Of a DNA stretch of 64,000 bases, positions 10,201 to 20,115 are shown one piece after another. Numbering within the stretch: position 1 is the stretch's first letter; every line of letters starts with the position of its first letter. The position numbers were made by a program, and so were the translations under genes. Below the pieces are notes generated by a model. The model ran no database searches, had not been told where the DNA came from, and saw only the letters and a program-made list of their open reading frames with translations. Source of the DNA: Dermanyssus gallinae (lineage: Eukaryota > Arthropoda > Arachnida > Mesostigmata > Dermanyssidae); NCBI GenBank assembly GCA_003439945.1, contig QVRM01006096.1:1-64000 (forward strand), read 5' to 3'.

Positions 10201-10718
10201 GTTCCATCTGGCCTTCTTAGAGGGGGGGGCTAAAATGTTCTCATTATATTCGTCCGGATGGGCACGACGACGGTGTAAATTAAGACCTGATTTAGAATTA
10301 AAGACCTTTAAGCAAGTACTAGATGGACATTTACAATTTGGCTGGGAGACGCGTGAAGTACTAGGGGGGTTAAAATTATCATTAGAAGCAGCAGTGTCAT
10401 TTTGTGAGGAACTTAAAATCAAATTATTAGTCTGTGATCTGTTAGGAGTTTGGGAGGTGGCACGAACTTCTCGTTGATTGTGAGTCAATCTAATGTGGCT
10501 CGCGAGGCCCGCGCCAGATTTGCATACTCGCCCGCAAGTCCGGCAGCTGAGTCTTCCGGCGGTGTTGCTGCCGTCACGTGATGCCATCGTTGTCTTGGTC
10601 CACAGCGGTGGTAAGATTTCTTTAAAAGTCTTGTACGCGAACGATGGCGCGATTTTACGCAGATGTTGTTGTTAAAATCGCTAAAATGAAGCGGTCTTTA
10701 GACCATCATTCTGTTCAA
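7226..10718 (-). mobile_element. R2-like non-LTR retrotransposon, apparently full length, inserted in (TA)n
   Basis: An element of about 3.5 kb on the minus strand. It has a 5' UTR of roughly 130 bases, one uninterrupted ORF (10587-7321) and a 3' UTR of about 95 bases. There is no poly(A) tail: the 3' end (CATCACAATAT in element sense) runs into a TA tract, and another TA tract (10737-10832) lies just beyond the 5' end. Copies at 1171-1857 and 62546-62606 share the same 3' end and the same TA junction; an internal piece lies at 39152-39456. The 5' boundary is set only by where unique sequence gives way to TA and is uncertain by some 20 bases. The open frame and family structure suggest recent activity. 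Confidence 0.85.
7321..10587 (-). CDS. R2-type retrotransposon polyprotein: zinc fingers, reverse transcriptase, restriction-like endonuclease
   Basis: An open frame of 1088 codons. Near the N terminus are two C2H2-type fingers: CRTCG...H...H at about residues 16-38 and CPSSTC...H...H at about 88-110. A Trp-containing, Myb-like segment (KKARWNPQD) follows near residue 125. R2 proteins use such modules to bind their DNA target. The central RT (about residues 380-700) carries the catalytic LAFADDLILLA motif near residue 604, with GVRQGDPLSPLLFN upstream. The C terminus has the CCHC knuckle (CRHGCHAPETLAHVAQMC, about 906-925) and a restriction-like nuclease core (KPDLV near 967, then LDAEV near 982). 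A single ORF with this order is diagnostic of the R2/R4-type superclade, in contrast to the APE-endonuclease LINEs elsewhere in the window. The start was chosen as the ATG before the first finger. The protein would nick a target site and reverse-transcribe its own RNA from the nick. The sequence around the insertion is TA repeat, not 28S rDNA. Confidence 0.92.
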   Translation of the reverse strand: MASRDGSNTAGRLSCRTCGRVCKSGAGLASHIRLTHNQREVRATSQTPNRSQTNNLILSSSQNDTAASNDNFNPPSTSRVSQPNCKCPSSTCLKVFNSKSGLNLHRRRAHPDEYNENILAPPSKKARWNPQDRELLATLEADFILDNNNETPREIDHLLATNFNSRTPGAIRGQRNSQAHKDLVEDLLKKRSLLDSNLDGSELPERSRPRYSESDGPYNPSQKDIIISKIQALTNTFPKRNIISTDLTHLSNIICSGEDHTIALNEFLNKHFTHTVRRRAFRETPSTEARVSKRQQRRQDYATTQKLFSQNRSKCAHEVLDGKHTIHNMQATEVVEHWANTMTQPPPEPLPCPVYTPNSDLFEVSLPISLKETHAALRGPSKALGLDGICLSSLRKLPLEVVCCILNILIISDIASAHETARLAFIPKINNATSPSDLRPLSISSYLQRTLNKILSRRLQNSIKLLPIQRAFLPYNGTFENLAVLDGILNDAKSAGRELRLASIDLRKAFDMVSHDSVLWSLRTRGYPEVFINYIERLYLSSKTLIEFGQECRTFRPTRGVRQGDPLSPLLFNLVLDDILSKLDQTNIGYQLTDDFRLMGLAFADDLILLASTKSTLQRLLNIADPLLKSRGLEINTNKSFTISHLFNRKEGKGFINTVSEFNVGDRQLPAKGMSDRWRYLGVDFDSNGRVDSTKDILLNLLNRLTIAPLKPHQRLIFLKDFLIPRLLYKLVSGPRPSYALLSDLDKEIRKVVKSKWLKLENSVPNAYLYTHTAHGGLDIPCLQTFIPRIRLSRLTALQHSTHLGVQWMLTTEHFKKDLAKTRLLCERLGTSIETATQETDYWSQQLHNTFDGAHFKKAHETPFVHYWIKGMPYLSGKEYLNLLKLRINALPTRARLARGRPGYNKRCRHGCHAPETLAHVAQMCDITHKQTIKRHDDVCDRVARLLRERGHEVVRERVFRRPGAPGLKPDLVITTPTEVWVLDAEVCGPNRDLAKARQDKIAKYDVEFLRAALPYPQKPRRFGSITISMSGVWDSESARTLLGLGVTKRNLMDLTVLTLQGTLRIYRSHRIHKSGGYHQARTRTTDS

Positions 10719-10726
10719 ATATATAG

Positions 10727-10736
<10 letters not shown>

Positions 10737-10759
<23 letters not shown>

Positions 10760-10760
10760 G

Positions 10761-10791
<31 letters not shown>

Positions 10792-10793
10792 GA

Positions 10794-10832
<39 letters not shown>
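10737..10832. repeat. (TA)n tract between two transposons
   Basis: TA runs broken by a few TGTG/AGATATG interruptions. It links the 5' side of the R2-like element to the left terminus of the Tc1-type transposon. Confidence 0.95.
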
Positions 10833-10833
<1 letters not shown>

Positions 10834-10837
<4 letters not shown>

Positions 10838-11030
10838 GTGTTGCAAAATATTAGCAACTCATGTTTTTTTGTGATAATTTCGGCTTGGTTTATTTGAATG
10901 GCTTGAAATTTTAAGCGCATGGTGTACATGACGAAACATGAGTATAGTGTTGATTTCATTGCAATCTCAACATCGGTTCATACAAAAAATAAAAAAGTGT
11001 GAAAAAACAGTGTTGCAAAATATTAGCAAC
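10834..11030 (+). repeat. Left terminal inverted repeat of the Tc1-type element
   Basis: About 197 bp, matching the reverse complement of the right terminus apart from scattered differences. Outer and inner direct repeats of the GTTGCAAAATATTAGCAAC motif are present. Confidence 0.9.
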
Positions 11031-11099
11031 AATAGCGCCTTACAGCGTATTCGATTCTTAGCAGGGCTGTATGACTTATTTGATACTACATATTTTATT

Positions 11100-12094
11100 C
11101 TAGAAACGGGTTTTTCGTCCCTTTCTCTGAATCAAATTGTAAACTCGGTCTTTCATGGAGTTAATGAGCTGTTGTAAGTACGAAAGTGGAATATTAGTCC
11201 ATGCTTGCTGGACAGCTTCTTTGAGGTCCGACAAATGATCATATTGTCGACCATTTGCGTAAATCTGCTTTACCAAATGTCTCCAAAGATTTTCAATGGG
11301 ATTCAGGTCTGGACTTAACGCCGGCCAGTCAAAAAGTGGCACTCCTTGTTCTTGAAAAAAGGCTATAGTGCTAGCCGAGGTATGAAACGTGCGTTGTCTT
11401 GTTGAAAAACTGCGTCAGGTCCCCCAATTCTTCTGAAGTGGGCTTCTAATTGGGAACCGACAATGCGCTGGTACATGTCAGAATTGTTTCGGCCCACAAT
11501 CTCGACTAGATCAGACTTCCCATTATATCCAAACGCGCCCCAATATTTCACAGAACCACCACCGGTCACACGTTTCGAGAACCATTTAGGTTCTTTTCGT
11601 AAGTCGTGCCAATAGTACTGACAACCGTCAGGGCCATCGAGATTAAATTTCTTTTCATCCGAGAAGACGATGTTTTTCCACTCGTTATCCCAAGTTTGGT
11701 ATCTATGCGAAAATTCACGCCGTGCGACAATGTGCTTCGGTTGCAGTCGCGGCATAAGCTTCCTTTTCGCGTATCGCACGTTTTTGTCAGAACTTAACAC
11801 TCGGTACACTGTGGATCGGTGCACTGGCACTCCCAAAGTAGTCCTGATCCTGGAAGAAGACATTTGGTCATGAGTAGCCAACTGTATGATCCTTCGCCGA
11901 TCTCGAATAGTCAAAACTGGCTTACGCCCACTGTTAGATCTGCACCTTTGGTTCACTCCAGGTTGTAAGAACCTGCTGATGGTGCTTTTATGCCGTCCTA
12001 ATCTGGTTGCTATAGCAGTTACTGTATGACCGAGCTCAGCATATGCCTCAATTCTTGTCTTTTCGTTATCCGAAAGATCCTTTGTACGACCCAT
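11100..12094 (-). pseudogene. Tc1-type transposase, one frameshift (DD34E)
   Basis: The N-terminal segment (12094-11363, 243 codons) has the paired-type helix-turn-helix: MGRTKDLSDNEKTRI onward, with TAIATRLGRHKSTISRFL as the recognition helix. The catalytic domain follows, with first Asp in FSDEKKFNLDG and second Asp in VFQQDNAR. The reading frame then shifts by one base near 11388, inside the conserved DNARPHT motif. It reopens in another frame with SPDLNPIENLW carrying the Glu, giving the DD34E spacing typical of Tc1. The total length of about 330-340 residues is normal for the family. A single small indel is the only disabling change I see, so the inactivation is recent, or it could be a sequencing error. 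Confidence 0.9.
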
Positions 12095-12273
12095 GGTTTA
12101 AACATAAGCTTTGTCGTTAGTTCGGAACAACGACTAAGCTGTAGAATATTTTGCAGCTATATAACGATTGATTTAGCTAGACAATATTCCTGACCTTTGA
12201 TCCCCGGGATCGAATATCAGCTGTAGTATCGACTATCCTTTACAAACAAGAGCTGTGTTGTTAGCATGTTATT

Positions 12274-12458
12274 GTTGCTAATATTTTGCAACACTGTTTT
12301 TTCACACTGTTTTATTTTTTGTATGAACCGATTTTGAGATTGCAATGAAATCAACACTATACTCATGTTTCGTCATGTACATCATGCACTCATGCCATTC
12401 AAATAAACCAAGCCGAAATTATCACAAAAAAACATGAGTTGCTAATTTTTTGCAACAC

Positions 12459-12462
<4 letters not shown>
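12274..12462 (-). repeat. Right terminal inverted repeat of the Tc1-type element
   Basis: About 189 bp and the mirror of the left terminus, including the inner and outer repeats of the binding-site-like motif. Confidence 0.9.

Positions 12463-12551
<89 letters not shown>
12463..12551. repeat. (TA)n microsatellite
   Basis: A long pure TA tract directly right of the Tc1-type element. A second shorter tract lies at about 12692-12727. Confidence 0.95.
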
Positions 12552-12556
<5 letters not shown>

Positions 12557-12559
12557 TAG

Positions 12560-12688
12560 ACGAGTAACTTTTGGTGACTTTAGAGCTGACGAAACACTCG
12601 ATAGGTAGAGCATCGTTGTTTAGTTTCAATGCTCCGTTCAGGATCTAAGTCCTTCCACGCGGCGCCAGGAAAATAAGGAGTTCTGCCT

Positions 12689-12730
<42 letters not shown>

Positions 12731-15038
12731 TATCTTTCAAAAGTTTCCGCGCTCAGCTCTGCCCTCTTCGCGAGTTCCTCTCTTCGTAAGTAAAATAGGG
12801 TAGGGCGTTACTCAACGGACGAACGCGCGTAAAGATTGCAAGCATTTATCATGAAAAGGGAAACTTAGGGTACGATCATGCTGGCGAGCTCCTCGCGCAA
12901 TTTACGGTCGACATAACCGGCCTTGTGAGAACACCATTCGCAAACTTGTGCAAAAGTTTCACAGGACAGGTTTAGTACGCGATGTGCGAAAAGTCGTGGA
13001 AGACCACGGAGACGCTGCTCGTTCAGTTGAAAATATCTCCGTTGTGGCCGACAGTGTGAAACAATGTCTGGGAGTGTCAGTTCGGCGACGTACTCATTAA
13101 CCAATGGGTGTTTCGCGCACTTCAACCCGGTGTATTTTGACCAGGCCAGGTCTAGCGACGTACCCATCATATAAAAATCATCTCGCGTAAGAACTGCGGA
13201 TTGTCAGAAGCGGCGAAACTTCGTCGTTTCAGGATAGATTTTACAATTCCTACGCGTTCATACAGTTGATGACTCGGACACCATTGCTGTACATACATAT
13301 TCGGCTCATTAGCACCTTCGATAGTCGGTGCAGATGCAGGGGTGCTTATAGCAAAATAATCGATTTTAATGTGTAATTAGCACATGGCTGAGCAGGTCAT
13401 GCTTCCTGCTAAGAAACGCAGAAAATACCCTGGCGTTGCTTATCCGCTTACTAATTTTGTCCGTTGGCATTTGATACAATGGGAGCTCGAAGCCGCCTTA
13501 CACTCAAGTTCATTCAGCGTGTGGGTAGAAGCCCTCATCGTTCGACGAGAGATTCGAAGGCATCTGGATTTTCTTCATGCGTCATCGGCTGCCGCTTGAG
13601 AAATTAAATAAGGAATTACAGCGTCTGCCCTTTTGCTTGTTTGGTCTCCTTTTAATATATATATATACATACATAAATACATATACATATATTTATATAT
13701 ACACATATATTGTAGTATTTGTCACAACGATCACTTGTTACCACCCTTGCCTTGCCCCGGCTCTGACGAAACGGTGGCGACGAAAGCGCACTTGACGCAA
13801 GCGTATCGGTACTACGCACAATGCGACAGTGCGTCAACATCACCCGCATTGTCGTTCCACTTCCTTCGCCTGGTCATGGCTCGTGTTTCGTCCGATCGAG
13901 TTCCTGCCGCTAGGCGTGCAGTGGTCCTGACGCCACCAGTGGCTCTCCATCACGAGGCAGGACAATTCCTCTGATCCAATTGCTTTGCTACGCTCGTCAC
14001 TACGACCTTCTACCACCACCACCACCACGACCCCCACTCCCGCCACCGCACTCCCTGCGCGTTTCCTGGGTCGGCACCATGGAAACAGGATCTTCTCATG
14101 TGGTCTTCTTGGCTACGTTTGCTGGCGTACTTCTTGGTTGCCTTCAAAATAGAAAGGAAAGTCAGAGGAGGCAACATAGGGTTAGCGGCAAGATCAACGG
14201 AAGCGGCAGCAGCAGCAGCACATCAACCGTAGCCCCACCACTCAGTCTCTATTCAACGCTACAAGGTTGGGAAATAAATCTATGTGTCAGCTCGAGACAG
14301 CGGGAGAACTGCGGCAGGAAGACGGAGGAGAAGGGGGTAGTTAGTGTTGTCTGCTGCAGATTGTTTGCGATTTGCCGATCTGTCAGTGTCAGTGATATTT
14401 GGCATGTTTTTGTTTTAATTATTTTGTATATTGTCAACACGTCCAGTCACAGCTCGTAGTCACCTACGTGGACATCTATGTGTTGCCACGATGTTTAAAA
14501 GAAACATTTCATTTATTACATATACGTTTTTACTTTTTCATTTAATGAAAATATGATTTTGTTTTTATTTTTATTTAATGAGCATATGTTTTTAACTTTC
14601 ATTTGATAAGTATTTGCTTTTATTTTCAATAATTAAATATACGTTTTAGGCTCTCTGTATTTTTAATTATGTTTTCTGCTCTTACGTTCGTATTGAACTG
14701 ATATTGTTCTTGTAGATAGGTTGCCACTATTACTACCACGATTCTAACTTACTACTACTACTGGGCTGCCAGACCTCTAGGCAGGACGGACAGAATTCGT
14801 ATCGTAGCAGCGGATGCTTTTGTAGATGAAAGCGCACCGTCAAATGCCGAAATTGAACGAACAACGCTTTATTTGATTCGGCAGTCGTGAACAGCTTCTT
14901 GACAAGACATCAATAGCAGCCATAATTGTTTCGGGGCGAGGCGAAGAAGACTTGCAATAAGAGTCTGCTTTACTCGTTCAAAGTAGCTAGCACAATTGAC
15001 GGACGGCTTGCGGGAAGGACGCTTTCTTTCTTTCCTCT

Positions 15039-15078
<40 letters not shown>

Positions 15079-15940
15079 CTTCCAGAATTCGTACGACACA
15101 CGTCGGAGTTCTTTCTCTCTAATGGAACGGGGAAGCCGAACTCTGAGAGCAAAGTGACCAAAATGGTTGTGTTGAGCCTTTTTATTATGACATATCTTTA
15201 CCAAATCTGCGATTGTGAGTGCCCCAATCATCCCATCGACAAACCATCTGTGTACCTGTGTATTTGAAAAGAAGAAAATTCTGCATCTGCTGAACTCTAC
15301 TCAGTTAGCGCAAAAAAATAATCTTGTATTATAGATAATTCTTAATAAATGAAACGCTGCGATTCCTATATTTTAGCTTTCACGCTCAATTACTCATTTT
15401 CTGATCATATTAACTACCGAACGTCCGAACAATTGGACATCTAATAACGATCATTTTGGTACCAAGTCCATGGTGCTATGAGTGGTTGAGAAGTAACACA
15501 AGTTTTGTGGCATACACATCAAAGTGGATGCACGTACATATGCTAGCATTTCGACTTGCTTTATTAAATGAATCATTCGGGTGACTCTAGCAGTTTAGTA
15601 AGCCGTTAATTCTTGTTTAATGCTCGAAACGCCCCCCCCCCCTTTGCGATTTCACACGCTCAGTAGCCGTTGCAGTCGAGGTTTCGCTCGAAGCAGTCAA
15701 ATAGTCCAGGCATTTTCCTAACGACTCCAACAGCGGCGTAAAATATTCTGTCGATCAGCTCCGCAGGCGAGTCAACATGGGTCGCGTAAACGAAACTCTT
15801 CGGGTGACCCTGTCGCGTAGTCTAAGCACTCTAGCCCTAGCGCCTAGCGTGCAGTACCCACCGTATACTACCAAAGAGACTAGAACGACCTGTGTATCCG
15901 ATAAGCGTTCTATTACAAACTGCAGGTTTCACTATTATAC
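12560..15940. other. Unassigned stretch with small open frames
   Basis: No gene can be proved. A 101-codon minus-strand frame at 13170-12865 looks protein-like (several Cys and Trp, not low complexity) but matches no family I recognise. A 71-codon + frame lies at 13384-13599. A + frame at 13980-14459 is Pro/Ser rich from CCA/AGC triplets and is probably fortuitous. TA-rich tracts lie at about 13657-13710 and 15046-15074, an A/T-rich slippage-type block at 14515-14650, and a C-run near 15632. Confidence 0.35.
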
Positions 15941-15949
15941 ATCTCTCGT

Positions 15950-17070
15950 GATGGACATCAGTCAACCCAAGGACTACGCGCCGGTTGTACGTGAAACGTT
16001 TCCCAAATATGCGCCTACTTTATTATGATATACGTTTTCGAGTTCATATGGTCAGCTACGAGATACTGGATCGTCGCTACGACACCGGATACTACTCACG
16101 AACAATAAAAACGCCGGATATGGAAAAGCTCATTGTTAGAAAACTATCCCAGCGTCCTCCGGCAAGCATTGGCCGCTAATGTCGACGCGAGTATGAGTGC
16201 CGTGCACAGGGCACACTGACCGACAAAGAGCTGCATTCGTACCGGTTTCAGAGAATTCCAACCCATTGGGACCTATGGATTGCCGGCCACGTGCTGATTC
16301 ACGTCGCTGGTTTCTGCAGCAAGAACAAGTCAATGTAGGGTTTCCGGCACCTGTGCTCTTCACGGACGGGGCTTCGTTTACACGAAAGGGTGTTGTAGTG
16401 TCCACCACATCCATGGCTGGCCGGCAACCGTTACGAGTTTGGCCATTCTCTCGCTTAAACAACACCCGTCCTCTGCCTGACTCGCGCCAACGACTACTAA
16501 CTCATTTATTCTCATGCCTTCTTATATACTCACAGATTGCCCGCGCATTTAGTGACTTCCCGCGTCTTCGCTAATAAGGCTGGCGGCATCTTCTGTTTGG
16601 CGCCATGTATTTAGCTTGCTTCGCCATTGCCGCCAACCGACTTTGTCTATGCCTGCGCTGCTTAACGGACACTGCTATCCTACAGGTGTGTTTAATGCAT
16701 ACAATTATTCTTGGTGGGAAAAATCCGTACCTGACATGCACAGCAGGTTTGCTTCTCTTCCACAAGATATTTGTTCAAGTGGGTGGTTCCAGCACGACGA
16801 AGCCCCACCACACGACACCGCTACGATGCGGGCCTACCTAAATACCACTTTCTCGAATCGGTAGACTGGCCGGGGCTTTCTCCCGAACTTTAGAACTCGA
16901 CTTTTTCTTTTGGTGGGGCCACCTGACGAGTTTCGTTTACGCGGCCCATTTTGACTCGCGTGAGAAGTTGATCGACAGAATAAACGCCGTTGTTGGAGCC
17001 GTTAGGAAAATGTATGAAATATCTGAACGCGTTCATTATAACGGTTGGCGACGTAACACTAGAAAAATAG
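15950..17070 (+). pseudogene. Decayed DDE transposase of an arthropod DNA transposon
   Basis: Pieces of one transposase can be followed along the + strand through several frames. RWFLQQEQVNVGFPAPVLF followed by TDGASFTR (16300-16385) holds the first catalytic Asp. SGWFQHDEAPPH (about 16780-16815) holds the second Asp. RAYLNTTFSNRW follows, then a Trp-Pro/SPxL-like motif near 16870, and a C-terminal KLIDRINAVVGAVRKMYEI at about 16960-17020. The order and spacing match the DDE transposases of the Tc1/mariner superfamily that are common in arthropod genomes. Many stops and frameshifts make it dead. Terminal repeats were not found. Confidence 0.75.
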
Positions 17071-18200
17071 AATAAACGCCGTCCGACGGCTCACAGAAAA
17101 ATAAAGAAAACGAGACAAAAAAAATCACAATCAGCATAGAAAATCAGTCTATCACTAAAGTGCCTATTCGTCTCCCAAGCGAGCAGGCCAGAAAACTGTC
17201 AAAAAGATGGTGAAATGCATCCTGGCACCACACGGTATTTCTTCGATGCATGCGAGGGTAATGACTTTCGGCGTATATAGTGGCAATGAGTAAAACCCTC
17301 GAAACCACCCAAAATCATAGAGGTAACGGAGTAGAAGCGCTCGGGAGCCTCAGGGATAAGGTAGACCCGGGTAACGCGGGAATGCAGATTAAATAGGCTG
17401 GTGAGGAGAGAAAAGAGGATGTAGTCGTACAGCTACGGGAGACGATTCAGGATATAAGGATAAGGTTTGCACAGTCAAATATATGTGGTCTGTATATAAG
17501 TCATACTACATCGCCAAAACGATGACGTGCCCATTCTACAGAAAACACGTGAAGGCCCAGAAGCTGAGCATAGAAAGCCCGCTTGTTACCTCCTAAAGGG
17601 AACCATTGTTTTACAGCCAAATACGAACATAACTCAACCGTCTGAATAGTTGGTTAGAAGAAAAAAATAACGAAGCTGTCAAAATCCGACAAACCAGGAA
17701 ATTATAGAATACCGCCTAGCCCGTGAGATACATAAAAGTTGAAATACCAAAATGCAAAAAGCTTTTAGTGGAAGGACTGCTCCCGGCGGAGTTAAAAAAG
17801 ACCACTGATACTGATATTCATAACATGGAAGTTGATCGGTGTGCCAATCCACTATAGACCACTGTGTTTTCTTAGCTTCTTTTACTATAATTGAAAATAT
17901 CTAGGAACCTTATAAGCGAATATAAAGCCTAGATATAAAATAGAGGGATTCTATACATTAATTAATATTGCAAGACACTGAAGACAAAGCGTTCATAGCA
18001 GAACAGATAAATAGGCATCACCCAAAACCCCCAGAGAAACACAAACTGTCTTATTCGCATAGGAAGAAAAGTAGGTTAGAAGCTTTGACCTCTAACTAAA
18101 AGGACGCCAAGTTATGATTGGCAAGGTAGTCCGGTAATGGGGTCAAGCATCCAATTAAGCTAAGCCAGCACTTGTAACAGGCCTCAACTAAAAAAAATTG
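17071..18200 (+). other. Possible LINE remnant, otherwise unassigned
   Basis: Near 17835-17900 a broken + strand peptide (HYRPLCFLSFF) resembles the NYRPISLLS motif of LINE reverse transcriptases, but stops interrupt it and flanking motifs are not clear. No other feature is supportable. Confidence 0.25.
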
Positions 18201-18517
18201 GATCACTAGTACTTAAGTAGTAGTAGTACTTACACTAAGTAAACTTAACGAGAGCCTCTTTCCATTTTTCCCAGAACTTGAAAGAGTCTGCGGAATATCA
18301 CAAGTGTCCCGAAGATTTAGAGCCTTTCTAAATGTACGCCGTACATATGCCAAACAGAAGTCTTTTTGCCTAAGAAGTACACGGAACTGAACGAGTGTCT
18401 CAAGCTTACGAGCTCTGCGCAAGGACAGAACGGCCAGCAAGTGGCATCTTTATTTGTCGGAGGGACAATCCAATAACCACACGTTAAGCCTGTAAGTAGG
18501 CGACTTCATTTTCATAT
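18201..18517. other. No gene recognised
   Basis: A short TAG/TAC run near 18212-18230 and no recognisable coding, RNA or repeat feature beyond it. Confidence 0.4.
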
Positions 18518-18792
18518 GTGGCGGCATGGTCTAAGGAGCAAGTCATAGTTGCCATCTATTGGGTGTCGCCGGTTTGAGTCCTGTTGTTGATCAAATTTGT
18601 TTGAGCAATGCTCATTGAGAATAAATGTTAAGTCATACCGCCGAGAGTCAACGGCTATGCTGCCAGAATGACTGTTAAGTAACCCTACATGTCTCAACAT
18701 GTTTGGCCCTCGGTGTATTAAATATATGCCTTACGTCGACCTCAAGCCCATAGGGGACGGTGAATAGTCTCATAGTTCAATTTAAAAAAAAC
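18518..18792 (+). mobile_element. SINE type C (tRNA-derived), copy 1
   Basis: The tRNA-like head has an A box (TGGTCTAAGGAG at about 18529) and a B box (GGTTTGAGTCC at about 18571). It is followed by a body of about 190 bases and an A-run at 18783-18791. It is about 275 bp long and clearly homologous over its whole length to the copy at 33350-33640, in the same orientation. Confidence 0.85.
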
Positions 18793-19555
18793 TGGTAATC
18801 AGAGAAACGCTAGTAATTGAAAGAACCGAAATGAATCAAAAACGCTGGCAAATATGAGAAGAGAATTCAACAGGCTTTACGAGAAAATACCATCCGGTTA
18901 TTATTTACGGCGGTACTCTTCCCGATGGTTCACAACATCATACTACGGTGGAAAGTACTCAGCTTTCTTTACCTGCTCTCATAGATCCCCGACTACGAAC
19001 AGTTTGCGGTACCGTCCGGTAAGGCTACATATAACTTGAAGATTAAAATAATAAAGTTTAAAGACTGTAAACGGAACCTGCAGATAGAAAAATCACGTCA
19101 TATATATGCAGTAAAGAAGAAAAAGCCAATGTTAGGATTTTTTTAAAAAGAAACGATAAATAGCACCGCCCTCAGGTATAAACAATATTCCCGGTTTCGG
19201 CACCTCAATAAAATCGAATACATTTTTACCTAAACGGGTTTTCACAGAAAAGCTTGCAAAAACATCCCATTTTGTTAGTCTGCCCTGCCGCTGGCGCGAG
19301 CTAAGTTACGCTTCGACAGTTAACATAGGCCAATGCTTTTCTGTGCTACCGCTTCTTTAAGTGTATCATCTGCCGTTCTGCAGTGGTTTAGTTTTATGGA
19401 ACTTAAGACATCATTGGGTATTCTAATTGCGCCCGGCCACCGACCCGTCTGCTACCGAAGTGGTTTGCCTTGATTTCGTTTTCCTGCAATTGCCTTTTCG
19501 CCTGCTACGTGAGGGCTCGCAGCTCCTGTATTCACGCATGCTACTTTAGGCACAC
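18793..19555. other. No gene recognised
   Basis: AT-rich, with no supportable feature. Confidence 0.4.
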
Positions 19556-20115
19556 TATTTCGTCCCTCGATGGCCACCTGCTTTGCAAAGACAGCACCGC
19601 GTACGATGCAGTCCCGGACCACATGTCCTGGACACCTGCATCGATGGACCTACTCTCGGCGCTACCTACTCTGTCCTGCAATGTACAACGTCGTTCCCGG
19701 GTGTCTGGCGCTTGAAGCATGCCGGGAGTCTTTCTGTTCGGCAGCCAGTCATCTTGAATGCCAGCCAGCCAGTTTGAATGGTACGGCCTTTAGGATTTTA
19801 GCCGATTTGCTAGGGTTAGTCCCTGTTAGTGCCCACCTGCTAGTTATCGTCATCGATATGACATTTCGAACTGGCACGTTTCCGTCACTCCTAAAAGACG
19901 TCATTGCAACCTATTGTATAAAAAGAAAGACGATCGAACACGTGCGTCTAACTGCTATCTAATTTTAATTGTCGATTATCTATATAAAGTTGTTGACTTG
20001 TTCAGACTGACACCTATAGTTGTCTCATCTCCTTTCTGCTACACAATTAGCTTTTTAAAAGGGGCGGCCTACCGAGCTAGCATTGGCTCATCTGTAGCAA
20101 TAAAATATTGATACC
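19556..20115 (+). pseudogene. LINE reverse transcriptase N-terminal fragment
   Basis: The + strand peptide VIDMTFRTGTFPSLLKDVIA (about 19845-19905), followed after a frameshift by YKKKDDRTRASNCYLI (about 19917-19963), matches the motif just before the RT core in CR1/Jockey-type LINEs: a hydrophobic helix, then F.G.FP..lK.A...P..KK.d....NYRPIsll. Upstream sequence from 19560 is open for over 100 codons but less clear. It is disabled by the frameshift and truncated downstream. Confidence 0.65.

Larger units (their letters stand above)
10834..12462 (-). mobile_element. Tc1-type DNA transposon with ~190-bp IR/DR termini
   Basis: A 1629-bp element with long imperfect inverted repeats. Each end begins AAGTGTGTTGCAAAA and contains a second, internal copy of the same binding-site-like motif (GTTGCAAAATATTAGCAAC at about 10841 and 11012 on the left; reverse complements at about 12274 and 12438 on the right). 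That double-site layout (IR/DR) is known from Tc1-family elements. TA dinucleotides flank both ends (10832-10833 and 12463-12464), as expected for TA target-site duplication, and both flanks are TA microsatellites. The transposase gene inside is on the minus strand and carries one frameshift, so this copy is probably non-autonomous now. Confidence 0.92.

Noticed and set aside
7226..10718. An rDNA locus, because R2 elements live in 28S genes
   Set aside because: Flanking sequence is TA repeat and other transposons; no rRNA sequence is seen anywhere in the window.
13980..14459. A 159-codon + frame with a Pro-rich start as a host gene
   Set aside because: The Pro run comes from CCA/CCG triplets, there is no recognised domain, and no splice sites support it.
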